From CALMEC01 sp031376485 (GTDB lineage Bacteria; Actinomycetota; Thermoleophilia; Miltoncostaeales; Miltoncostaeaceae): a stretch of DNA of 10,766 nucleotides. Position numbers and translations under genes: made by a program. Shown in pieces: positions 1-6,639 of the stretch; the first letter of the stretch is position 1, and each line of letters begins with the position of its first letter. Below the pieces are notes generated by a model. The model saw only the letters and a program-made list of their open reading frames with translations. It had not been told where the DNA came from and searched no databases. The DNA is taken from contig JANMDV010000215.1 in the NCBI GenBank assembly GCA_031376485.1, forward strand, positions 1 through 10,766, given 5' to 3'.

Positions 1-3
1 TCT

Positions 4-1356
4 CTAGAAGGGCCGTTCCGGTTCGTCGGTCGCACCGCCTCGCAGCTCCCGCAGCCGTTCGGCCAGCTCGGCTTCGACGCCGCGGTCGGTCGGCGCGTAG
101 AACCTCCGCCCTTCCATGCCCTCGGGCATGAGCGACTCGTCGACGACACCGTCGACAAAGTCGTGCGGGTAGTTGTAGCCCTCGCCGTGGCCGAAGTGCC
201 GAGCGTTGGGGCGGCTCGAGTCGCGAAGCGACAGCGGCGGGCGCTTGGGACCCTCGCGCTCGACGGCCGCCAAGGCGGCGTTGATGGCCAGGTAGGCGGC
301 GTTCGACTTGGGCGCCAGTGCGATGTAAATCGCTGCCTGGGCCAGGGTGATCCGGGCCTCGGGCATTCCGATGAACTCGACGGCCCGTGCCGCGGCGGTC
401 GCCACGTCGAGGGCCCTGGGATCGGCGTTGCCGATGTCCTCGGACGCCGCTACGACGATCCGACGCGCGATGAACTTGGGGTCCTCGCCGCCTTGCAGCA
501 TCACTGCCAGGTAGTAGACCGCCGCGTCCGGATCGCTGCCGCGCATCGACTTGATGAACGCCGAGATCGTGTCGTAGTGCGCGTCGCCGTCGCGGTCGTA
601 GACGATCGGTCGCCCGCCCGCGGCCTGCTGGACCTCCTCCAGGGTGATGGCCTGGCCGTCACCCACCCCGGCGGCGGCCGCTTCGAGCAGGTTGAGCGCG
701 TGGCGCGCGTCGCCACCGGCGCGCACCAGCAGCGCCTCGCGCGCATCGGCGGCCAGAGCCACTCGGGCTGCCAAGCCGGCGGGCTCCACCAACGCGCGGT
801 CGACGAGCGCCCCGATGTCGTCGGGCCCGAGGGGTTCCATCACCAGCACCCGCATACGTGAGACAAGCGCCGAGTTGACCTCGTAGTACGGGTTTTCGGT
901 CGTCGCCCCGATCAACGTCACCAGGCCGTCCTCGACCGCCGGCAGCAGCGCGTCCTGCTGGGCTTTGTTGAAGCGGTGGATCTCGTCCAGGAACAGCACG
1001 GTCCGCTGTCCCGACGCCAAACGGTCGCGCGCACGTGCCATCACCGCGCGCACGTCGGCCAGCCCGGCCGACACGGCCGACAGCTCCTCGAACGCCGCCT
1101 GCGTTGCGCCCGCCACCACCCGCGCCAGCGTGGTCTTGCCACAGCCTGGGGGTCCGTACAGCACCATCGAGGGCACGCGATCGCCCTGGATCGCCCTGCG
1201 CAGGAACGATCCTTCGCCCAGAAGCGCCGGTTGACCCACGACTTGCTCCAACCCACCCGGCCGCATCCGGGCCGCCAACGGCCGCGATGCTTTCAGCCGG
1301 TCCTCGACGAGGCCGGCAAACAGATCGTCGCCCTGCGGAGGCTCGCGTCGTGCCAT
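4..1356 (-). CDS. rarA: Replication-associated recombination protein A (RarA/MgsA), AAA+ ATPase
   Basis: A 450-residue AAA+ ATPase of the clamp-loader-like RarA/MgsA/WRNIP1 family, a cytoplasmic DNA-dependent ATPase acting at stalled replication forks and DNA ends. Visible motifs, numbered from the chosen start: Walker A GPPGCGKTT at 68-76, Walker B LFLDEIHRF at 121-129, sensor 1 GATTENP at 150-156, arginine finger in SALVSR (R167), and sensor 2 around GDARHALN at 215-222. The C-terminal half carries the family's SDPDAAVYYLA-like and PKSNAAYLAI tetramerisation region. Length is normal for the family. The ATG at 1356 shares its A with the TGA of the upstream MFS gene, arguing for translational coupling; no strong Shine-Dalgarno is visible. 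In-frame ATGs at 1365 and 1434 would add 3 or 26 residues that do not look family-like. The stop is only 3 bases from the window edge. Identification is very secure. Confidence 0.96.
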   Translation of the reverse strand: MARREPPQGDDLFAGLVEDRLKASRPLAARMRPGGLEQVVGQPALLGEGSFLRRAIQGDRVPSMVLYGPPGCGKTTLARVVAGATQAAFEELSAVSAGLADVRAVMARARDRLASGQRTVLFLDEIHRFNKAQQDALLPAVEDGLVTLIGATTENPYYEVNSALVSRMRVLVMEPLGPDDIGALVDRALVEPAGLAARVALAADAREALLVRAGGDARHALNLLEAAAAGVGDGQAITLEEVQQAAGGRPIVYDRDGDAHYDTISAFIKSMRGSDPDAAVYYLAVMLQGGEDPKFIARRIVVAASEDIGNADPRALDVATAAARAVEFIGMPEARITLAQAAIYIALAPKSNAAYLAINAALAAVEREGPKRPPLSLRDSSRPNARHFGHGEGYNYPHDFVDGVVDESLMPEGMEGRRFYAPTDRGVEAELAERLRELRGGATDEPERPF

Positions 1357-2573
1357 CAGACCCATTCTGTCGTAGGGCGCGGAAGGAACGTGGCAATCGC
1401 GGCGGATGCCAGGGGAATCGCCGCCATGATCCATAGGGCGGTCTCACGGCCGGCGGCGTCGGCGATGGCCCCGATGGCAGGCAGCCACGGGGTCGCTGCT
1501 CCGATCGCCGCAAAGCCCAGTACCCACGCGGCGGCCAGCGCAGGTCGGTGCGGCATGTACTGCTGGCCCATGACCACCGTCGCCGAGAATGAGGCCATCA
1601 GGATGAATCCGGCGGCGGCGAACGCGACGATGCTGACGGCACCGTCGGTCAGGATGAACGTCGCCACCAACGGCGCGGCCAATGGCATGGAGCCGACGAA
1701 CATCGCTTTGCCGCCGATGCGGTCGGCGACGACCGCCCCCACGTACGTCCCGATGCTGCCGGTCATCACGAATGCGAAAATGACAAAGCCGACCGCGCGC
1801 GCCGACAGGGCGCGTTCGTCGGTCAGGTAGAGCGGCACGATCACCATCAGCCCGAGCTGAATCCACGTCCGCAGGCTGACGGCGCTGACCAAGACGACCA
1901 TGCCCCGCATGTCGGTGCGGCCGGGTGTGTCCAACGTTGCGTGCGTCGCAATGATCGGCAGGGCGACCCGGCGATGGTTGACGAGCAGCAACGTGCAGGC
2001 CACGGCCCCCGGCACCAGGAAGATCAGCGTCGTGCGCTCATCGAGCAGCGGCACGAACAGCGCGACCAGGAGCGGGCCGATCGCAAACCCCAGGTTGCCG
2101 CCGATGGTAAACCACGCCACGCCGCTCGCTTTGCGTGCGCCCGCGATCTGGTGTGCGACCCGGGCGGCCTCGGGGTGGTACCCGCCCACGCCCAGTCCGC
2201 ACAGCACGATCAACGCGAGCAGCCACACGTAGGAGGTCGCGAGCCCCGCGAACGCCAGCCCGACCGTCGCCATCGCCACGCCGCCCCATAAAAACCACGT
2301 TGCCCTGACCCGGTCGGCCACCACACCGAACAACGGTTGGATGAACGACGACGAGAACGTGATCGCAGCCAGCACCAGCGACGTGCGTAAATCGGACAGC
2401 CCCAAGGTCTTCTTGAACACCGGCAGCAAGGGGCTCAGCGCGCCCACGGTCATGTCCACGACGAAGTGCCCGGAGCCCAGCAGGGTCAGCCCGCGGCGAT
2501 CCGGACCGTCCGCGCTCCGCGCGGCGGGATCGGTCTGGGTAGGGTCAATGACCATGTCTGCGGATCGTCCCAT
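1356..2573 (-). CDS. MFS transporter, fosmidomycin-resistance (Fsr)-like
   Basis: An integral membrane major facilitator of about 400 residues with many hydrophobic segments, consistent with 12 helices. It resembles the Fsr (fosmidomycin resistance) branch: an N-terminal GHFVVDMTVGALSPLLP segment, a loop 2-3 motif GVVADR, and GYHPEAARVAHQIAG, which matches the HPESSRVA stretch of E. coli Fsr. The substrate cannot be read from the sequence; drug or small-molecule efflux by proton antiport is the family expectation. The start is uncertain: ATG at 2573 (405 aa) or ATG at 2555 (399 aa). Neither has a clear Shine-Dalgarno, though GGGACGA lies nine bases before 2555. Either start collides head-to-head with the small plus-strand gene beginning near 2554, leaving no spacer for a conventional divergent promoter. 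The stop overlaps the rarA start, so the two are probably co-transcribed. Confidence 0.88.
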   Translation of the reverse strand: MGRSADMVIDPTQTDPAARSADGPDRRGLTLLGSGHFVVDMTVGALSPLLPVFKKTLGLSDLRTSLVLAAITFSSSFIQPLFGVVADRVRATWFLWGGVAMATVGLAFAGLATSYVWLLALIVLCGLGVGGYHPEAARVAHQIAGARKASGVAWFTIGGNLGFAIGPLLVALFVPLLDERTTLIFLVPGAVACTLLLVNHRRVALPIIATHATLDTPGRTDMRGMVVLVSAVSLRTWIQLGLMVIVPLYLTDERALSARAVGFVIFAFVMTGSIGTYVGAVVADRIGGKAMFVGSMPLAAPLVATFILTDGAVSIVAFAAAGFILMASFSATVVMGQQYMPHRPALAAAWVLGFAAIGAATPWLPAIGAIADAAGRETALWIMAAIPLASAAIATFLPRPTTEWV

Positions 2574-2775
2574 CTTGGGTGCTGATGTTCACGCGGCCCT
2601 TCGCAGCCTCGGTCCGGGCGCGTACGAGGCCGACCTGGCCGAGGCGTGGATCGCCGCCGACGAGGCCTTTCGCAGTGTGGAGCAGATCGAGGCGCACTGC
2701 CCGCCCGAGCGGATCGGCCTGTCACGGGGGGCCTTTCACGCCCTGCTCGGGCCGCTCTTCGGGGAGTTCGAGTAG
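2554..2775 (+). CDS. Small acidic protein of unknown function
   Basis: A 73-residue acidic, soluble-looking protein that I do not recognise. It contains EADLAEAWIAADEAFRSVEQ, likely helical, and ends in LLGPLFGEFE; it has one cysteine (C49) and no signal peptide or membrane helix. Codons from about 2590 onward are strongly G/C-ending in this frame (runs such as GCC-GAC-GAG-GCC), which is the main evidence that it is translated. AGGG at 2541-2544 stands nine bases before the ATG at 2554; a second in-frame ATG at 2548 is too close to that site. The gene is wedged between two minus-strand genes: its 5' end overlaps the start of the MFS gene and its last 54 bases overlap, tail to tail, the end of the membrane-protein gene. 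It could still be a chance open frame opposite them. Confidence 0.55.
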   Translation: MSADRPILGADVHAALRSLGPGAYEADLAEAWIAADEAFRSVEQIEAHCPPERIGLSRGAFHALLGPLFGEFE

Positions 2776-3363
2776 CGCCGCCGCGCGGTCGTCGTTCATG
2801 CCGTGCCCGACGTCTGGGTGCTCCCGCCACCACGATGCGTCGCGCGCCAGCCAGACCACCCGCGCCAGGATCAGGCTCGCGATGAGGCTCGCGGCCACCC
2901 CGGAGATGATCGTCTTTGCGCCTGCGTCCACACCGAATGCGCCGGTCGGCAAGAAGACGAAGTCCGAACCGAGCAAGACCTGGCGTGAGTTGACGAGCGG
3001 CGTGAACAGAAGCCCCCAGGCAAGGAACAGGATCGGCGCGAACCACAACCCTTTGACAATCCAGCGACCGGGAAGCCACCGCTCGACCGCCGCGTACAGG
3101 GCCGCCACGATCACACCCAGGCCGAGCGTCAGGGCGAGCCCTGCGCGTGCGGTGTCGGTCGCGCCGAACGCATTCCCAAGACCGTCCGGGAAGTCGTGCT
3201 CGGTCCAGGTGACGCCGAAGATGCGTCCCGTGTGCCCCTCCTGCAGGGCGAACATCCAGGCCAGAGCGGCGAGCATGCCGCCGATCACGATCGCCGCGAC
3301 GAGTCGGCCGGCGCCCACCAGGCGTGGGAACGAGGCCTCGACTGTCGCGTCGCGTTCGACCAT
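2722..3363 (-). CDS. Four-helix integral membrane protein of unknown function
   Basis: A 213-residue protein with four predicted membrane helices at about 18-40, 73-93, 102-124 and 148-173, and no recognisable catalytic motif. The loop between helices 1 and 2 (about residues 41-72, with TWTEHDFPDGLGNAFG) is moderately long. The C-terminal 40 residues are charged (LLELPEERPEQGVKG) and lie opposite the end of the small acidic gene. I do not recognise the family. The ATG at 3363 overlaps the TGA of the upstream zinc-ribbon gene as TGATG, so the two are very likely coupled; the longer open frame up to 3483 runs inside the zinc-ribbon gene and adds a sequence without membrane or domain character. 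Confidence is high for a real gene and nil for a specific function. Confidence 0.8.
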   Translation of the reverse strand: MVERDATVEASFPRLVGAGRLVAAIVIGGMLAALAWMFALQEGHTGRIFGVTWTEHDFPDGLGNAFGATDTARAGLALTLGLGVIVAALYAAVERWLPGRWIVKGLWFAPILFLAWGLLFTPLVNSRQVLLGSDFVFLPTGAFGVDAGAKTIISGVAASLIASLILARVVWLARDASWWREHPDVGHGMNDDRAAALLELPEERPEQGVKGPP

Positions 3364-3629
3364 CACTTTGGTCGTCCCGAGCGGTCCGGGTACTGGTTCT
3401 CGCGAAGCCACGCGATGCGCAGGTAGAGATCGCGGTCCGTGATGTCCGGCTCCAACGCGGAACGCGTGCCGCACAGGGGGCACTGCGTCACATTCTGGAA
3501 GGCGGGCAGTCCTTCCTCGTCGACCGTGCCTGTGGGAAAGAGCACCAGGTCCCCCCAGCAGTCAGGCGTTGGGCAGCGCACGCGGGCGTCCGGGTTGACG
3601 AAGTCGCTCTTGCGCAATGCAGTGGCCAC
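3363..3629 (-). CDS. Small zinc-ribbon protein
   Basis: An 88-residue soluble protein with two cysteine pairs, C19-x4-C24 (RCPTPDC) and C50-x2-C53 (CPLC), spaced as a zinc-ribbon or rubredoxin-like knuckle pair; binding of one Zn2+ is the natural reading. The C-terminal part (DITDRDLYLRIAWLREN) looks helical. The function is unknown. The GTG at 3629 is chosen because GAGGA lies nine bases upstream; the open frame continues to 3755 but would cross the divergent promoter region and contains no family-like sequence. It is the first gene of a two-gene unit with the downstream membrane protein (TGATG overlap at 3361-3365) and is divergent from the sulfur-carrier operon, about 108 bases away. Confidence 0.75.
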   Translation of the reverse strand: MATALRKSDFVNPDARVRCPTPDCWGDLVLFPTGTVDEEGLPAFQNVTQCPLCGTRSALEPDITDRDLYLRIAWLRENQYPDRSGRPK

Positions 3630-3661
3630 GATGCGGGATCCTCGTCGTCGGGGACCCTGCC

Positions 3662-3737
3662 AGGCTACCCAGGTGGGCCCGATCGGGGAAATGGCTATAA
3701 TCCCTGAAAGTAATTCGGGTATAGGCGGAGATCGGTG
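3662..3737. promoter_or_regulatory. Divergent promoter region of the sulfur-carrier operon
   Basis: The 108-base gap between divergent genes contains a perfect TATAAT at 3696-3701 on the plus strand. This would start transcription near 3708 and leave a leader of about 30 bases with GGCGGAG at 3724-3730, seven bases before the ATG at 3738. No good -35 hexamer is visible. An imperfect inverted repeat, CCCTGAA/TTCGGG around AGTAA (3702-3719), follows the -10 box and could be an operator. On the minus strand TAGCCT (3667-3662) is a weak -10 candidate for the zinc-ribbon gene. Confidence 0.5.
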
Positions 3738-4922
3738 ATGGCACGGACCTATCAAGAGCTTTTGTCAGAGGCCCGGGACGAAATTCCGGAGCTCGACGCG
3801 CCGACGCTGGCAGGTCAGCTGCAGGGCGCCGATGCACCGATCGTGGTGGATGTGCGCGAGCAGTCCGAATGGGACGAGGGCTTCATCCCAAGTGCCGTAC
3901 ACGTATCCAGGGGATTCCTGGAGAGCCGCATCGCGGGCGTGGCAAAGCCCGATCAGCGCATCGTCGTCAACTGCGCCGGCGGCGCCCGGTCGCTTTTGGC
4001 CGCGCAGACGCTGCGGCAGATGGGCTACACGGACGTGTCGAGCCTGGCCGGCGGATTCGCTGATTGGAAGCGCGGGGGTCACGCGTTCGACGTTCCGCGC
4101 CGCCTGTCGGATGCGCAGCGTCGTCGCTACAGCCGTCACATCCTGATCCCGGAGGTCGGCGAGGAGGGCCAGCTCAAGCTGCTCGAAAGCAAGGCACTCC
4201 TGATCGGCGCGGGCGGGCTCGGCTCGCCTGCCGCGCTTTATCTGGCGGCGGCGGGGGTCGGCACGATCGGGTTGGTCGACGACGACGTCGTAGACGAGTC
4301 CAATCTGCAGCGTCAGATCATCCACACCACCGACCGGGTCGGTGTGCTCAAGGGCGAGTCGGCCAGGACCGCCATCCACGCATTGACGCCGGACACAACG
4401 GTCGACGTGCATCCGTTCCGCGTCACCAAGGACAACGTGCTGGACCTGATGTCGCAGTACGACGTCGTCGTGGACGGTGCCGACAACTTCCCGACCCGAT
4501 ACCTGTTGAACGATGCGGCGTTGATGACCAAGACGCCGCTCGTCCACGCGAGCATCCTGCGTTTCGAGGGACACGCCTCGGTGTTCATGCCGTACGACGG
4601 CCCGTGTTATCGGTGTCTGTTTCCCGAGCCGCCCCCGCCGGAGCTGGCGCCCGCGTGTGGCGAGGCAGGCGTGCTCGGCGTGCTGTGCGGCGTGATGGGC
4701 AACATCCAGGCCACCGAGGCGATCAAGGTGCTCTTGGGAATCGGCGACACGTTGGCGGGCCGCCTGCTGGTCTACGACGCCCTGGACATGACGTTCACCG
4801 AGCTGAAGCTTCGGCGTGACCCGGAATGCCCGGCGTGTGGCCCCAACGCCCAGCTCGAGTTCACGGACTATGACGCATGGTGCGCGGGCATCGGCCGCCA
4901 CCACGTGGCGGGGGCGGCATGA
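3738..4922 (+). CDS. Rhodanese-ThiF/MoeB fusion, sulfur-carrier activating enzyme
   Basis: A 394-residue two-domain enzyme that should adenylate the C-terminal glycine of a ubiquitin-like sulfur carrier and transfer sulfur to it. The N-terminal rhodanese domain (about 20-120) has VVDVREQSEWDEGFIP and active-site loop CAGGARS with C79. The ThiF/MoeB E1-like domain (about 130-385) has GAGGLGS at 157-163, NLQRQ, ADNFPTRYLLND, zinc-binding pairs C290-x2-C293 and C364-x2-C367, and C307 in ACGEAGVLGV, at the position of the catalytic cysteine of MOCS3-type enzymes. The domain order is the reverse of MoeZ/MOCS3/Uba4, where rhodanese is C-terminal. ATG at 3738 is preferred (GGCGGAG seven bases upstream) over GTG at 3735. 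Its stop overlaps the carrier start as ATGA. A role in molybdopterin or tRNA thiolation is possible too, but the neighbours argue for cysteine synthesis. Confidence 0.93.
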   Translation: MARTYQELLSEARDEIPELDAPTLAGQLQGADAPIVVDVREQSEWDEGFIPSAVHVSRGFLESRIAGVAKPDQRIVVNCAGGARSLLAAQTLRQMGYTDVSSLAGGFADWKRGGHAFDVPRRLSDAQRRRYSRHILIPEVGEEGQLKLLESKALLIGAGGLGSPAALYLAAAGVGTIGLVDDDVVDESNLQRQIIHTTDRVGVLKGESARTAIHALTPDTTVDVHPFRVTKDNVLDLMSQYDVVVDGADNFPTRYLLNDAALMTKTPLVHASILRFEGHASVFMPYDGPCYRCLFPEPPPPELAPACGEAGVLGVLCGVMGNIQATEAIKVLLGIGDTLAGRLLVYDALDMTFTELKLRRDPECPACGPNAQLEFTDYDAWCAGIGRHHVAGAA

Positions 4923-5209
4923 GCACCGTGCGCATCCCACCGGTATTGCGCGCCGCCGCCGGTGGCGTACGCGAGGTCAGCGTCACCGGCGGGACCGTCG
5001 CCGAGGTGCTGCAATCGCTGTACGACCTGCACCCGGACATCCGGTCGCAGCTCGAAAGCTCCGAAGGACAGCTCCATCGGTTCGTCAACCTGTACCTCAA
5101 CGACGAAGACGTCCGAATGCTGGGCTGGCTCGAGACACCCGTCTCGGGGGCCGACACCCTCACCATCCTGCCCGCGATGGCAGGTGGAGCGTTGCGGAGC
5201 CCCAGGTGA
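4919..5209 (+). CDS. cysO: CysO-like ubiquitin-fold sulfur carrier with a C-terminal extension
   Basis: A 96-residue MoaD/ThiS/CysO-family protein. The stretch LHRFVNLYLNDEDVR (52-66) and the end LTILPAMAGG (81-90) are nearly those of Mycobacterium tuberculosis CysO (LHRFVNIYVNDEDVR, TILPAVAGG). In that system the C-terminal glycine is converted to a thiocarboxylate that supplies sulfur to CysM. The odd point is that the frame does not stop after Gly89-Gly90 but continues for six residues, ALRSPR, to the TGA at 5207-5209, so the glycine is not exposed in the primary product. Start ATG 4919 overlaps the preceding stop (ATGA); an upstream ATG at 4877 in this frame lies inside the fusion gene and is not needed. 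The last codons contain the Shine-Dalgarno of cysM, and the stop overlaps its GTG. Confidence 0.93.
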   Translation: MSTVRIPPVLRAAAGGVREVSVTGGTVAEVLQSLYDLHPDIRSQLESSEGQLHRFVNLYLNDEDVRMLGWLETPVSGADTLTILPAMAGGALRSPR

Positions 5210-6168
5210 GCATCGGGCTCGCGCCGCCCCCGCAGGTGGTCTCGCCGGACCTGGTGGCGACGATCGGCAACACGCCGCTCGTCGAGCTGTCGCAGATCAC
5301 CCCCAACCCGGACGTGCGGATTCTCGCCAAGATGGAGTCGGCGAACCCCACCGGATCGATCAAAGACCGAACGGCGCTGTCGATGATCGACGACGCCGAG
5401 CGCAATGGTTTGATCCGCCCGGGCGACACCATCTTGGAGCCGACGTCCGGCAACACGGGGATCTCGATGGCGATGATCTGCCGCGTCCGGGGCTACAAAC
5501 TGGTGGCGGTCATGCCGGACAACGTCACCGAAGAGCGGCGGCAGCTGCTTCGCATGTACGGCGCCGAGATCGTGGATTCGCCGGGCGAGCACGGCTCCAA
5601 CGGGGCGGTCGTCATGGCCCAGCGGTTGGCGCGGGAGCGTGGCCTCTACATGCCGTTCCAGTACGGCAACCCGGCCAACCCGCGCGCGCACGAAGAGGGC
5701 ACTGCAGACGAGATCGTGCGCGACTGCCCCGAGATCGACGTCTTGGTGGCGGGCCTGGGAACCGGTGGCACGCTGATGGGATGCTCCGCCAGGCTCAAAC
5801 GCCACCGCGCCGACATCAGCATCGTCGCGTGCGAGCCGCTGCAAGGTGAGCCGGTCATGGGGCTGCGCAGCCTGGACGACGGTTTCGTCCCGCCGATCCT
5901 TGACGTCACCAAGCTCGACCGCAAACTCCTTGTCTCCAACCGCGACGCGCTCACGATGACGCGGCGACTGGCGTCTGAGGAAGGGCTGTTCGTCGGCATT
6001 TCGTCCGGTGCGGTCCTCCACGTGTGCGCGCGGCTGGCCCGCACCATGCAACGCGGCACCATCGTCGGCGTCGTCGCAGACGGAGGCTGGAAGTACCTGT
6101 CAGCAGGCATTTGGGGCGACGACGTGGACACCGTCGAGGATCGCTTGGACCGGGGTGTGTTCTGGTAG
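5206..6168 (+). CDS. cysM: CysM-type O-phosphoserine sulfhydrylase (PLP-dependent cysteine synthase)
   Basis: A 320-residue fold-type II PLP enzyme making cysteine, or a CysO-cysteine adduct, from a phosphoserine-type substrate. K53 in NPTGSIKDR is the Schiff-base lysine, TSGNTG at 80-85 the substrate loop, and GTGGT at 185-189 the PLP-phosphate loop. GLRSLDDGFVP places R221 where M. tuberculosis CysM has Arg220, the residue that selects O-phosphoserine; with the neighbouring carrier this argues for the CysO-dependent class rather than an O-acetylserine enzyme. The C-terminus (ADGGWKYLSAGIW) also matches mycobacterial CysM closely. Start GTG 5206 overlaps the carrier stop (GTGA), and GGAG at 5196-5199 is six bases upstream; the frame is open back to 4816 but that part lies inside the two preceding genes. 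Confidence 0.94.
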   Translation: MSIGLAPPPQVVSPDLVATIGNTPLVELSQITPNPDVRILAKMESANPTGSIKDRTALSMIDDAERNGLIRPGDTILEPTSGNTGISMAMICRVRGYKLVAVMPDNVTEERRQLLRMYGAEIVDSPGEHGSNGAVVMAQRLARERGLYMPFQYGNPANPRAHEEGTADEIVRDCPEIDVLVAGLGTGGTLMGCSARLKRHRADISIVACEPLQGEPVMGLRSLDDGFVPPILDVTKLDRKLLVSNRDALTMTRRLASEEGLFVGISSGAVLHVCARLARTMQRGTIVGVVADGGWKYLSAGIWGDDVDTVEDRLDRGVFW

Positions 6169-6176
6169 CCCAGTCG

Positions 6177-6587
6177 TTGGTGCTCCCCGCGGAGCTGGCC
6201 GATGATCTCGTTGCCCACGCCCGGTCCGAGTCACCGAATGAATGTTGTGGTCTGATCGCCGGCCGGGACGGCGTCGCGACCCGGGTCTTTCGCGTGACCA
6301 ATACCGAAGCCAGCCCGTTCATGTACGTGATGGAGCCGCGTGAGCAGTTGCGCATCATGGACGACATCGACGCCGCCGGATGGGATCTGCTCGCGATCTA
6401 TCACTCCCACACCAGGTCGGCCGCCTACCCGTCGCGAACCGACGTCGAGCTGGCGTTCTACCCGCAGACTGCGTACATGATCGTTTCGCTCTCCGACCGG
6501 GACCGTCCCGAGATCCGCGCATACCACCTGGCGCGCACTGCTCCGGAGGGCAAGCAGATCACCGAGGTCCCCATCCAGATCCGCTGA
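6177..6587 (+). CDS. mec: Mec-like JAMM metallopeptidase (CysO-cysteine peptidase)
   Basis: A 136-residue JAMM/MPN+ zinc peptidase matching mycobacterial Mec throughout (AHAR, ECCGLIAG, IYHSHT, YPSRTDVELA). The metal and catalytic set is complete: E22, H76 and H78 (HSH), S86 and D89. In M. tuberculosis Mec hydrolyses the amide joining CysO to newly made cysteine, freeing both. Here it could also remove the six-residue tail from the carrier. The start is inferred: TTG at 6177, eight bases after GGTAG, gives MVLPAEL, aligning with the mycobacterial MLVIRADL; GTG at 6180 is the alternative. The ORF is open further upstream only as a shadow of cysM. The gap to the cysM stop is just eight bases, so it is the last gene of the operon, followed by the hairpin at 6591-6627. 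Confidence 0.92.
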   Translation: MVLPAELADDLVAHARSESPNECCGLIAGRDGVATRVFRVTNTEASPFMYVMEPREQLRIMDDIDAAGWDLLAIYHSHTRSAAYPSRTDVELAFYPQTAYMIVSLSDRDRPEIRAYHLARTAPEGKQITEVPIQIR

Positions 6588-6590
6588 CAC

Positions 6591-6627
6591 CCGGCGCGTC
6601 CATCGAATATGCCGATGAACGCGCCGG
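6591..6627. terminator. Bidirectional hairpin between convergent genes
   Basis: CCGGCGCGTCCATCG (6591-6605) pairs with CGATGAACGCGCCGG (6613-6627) over 15 positions with a single C-A mismatch and a 7-base loop. It begins four bases after the mec stop and ends 12 bases before the stop of the convergent NYN gene. There is no T-run on either side, as is common in GC-rich actinobacteria. It most likely ends both transcripts. Confidence 0.75.
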
Positions 6628-6639
6628 AATGAACGTTCT

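Noticed and set aside
659..1513. 284-residue minus-strand frame overlapping rarA in another frame
   Set aside because: Gly/Arg-rich frame-shifted shadow of RarA.
2579..3442. 287-residue plus-strand frame across the membrane and zinc-ribbon genes
   Set aside because: Ser/Arg/Pro-rich shadow; the minus strand shows clear helices and zinc-ribbon cysteines, and the plus-strand codon bias favours a different frame in 2554-2775.
3765..4940. 391-residue minus-strand open frame opposite the rhodanese-ThiF gene
   Set aside because: Arg/His/Val-rich composition without domains; a shadow of a clearly homologous gene, common in GC-rich DNA.
4861..6051. 396-residue minus-strand open frame opposite cysO-cysM
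   Set aside because: No motif, repetitive HDR-type composition, fully explained by antisense of real genes.
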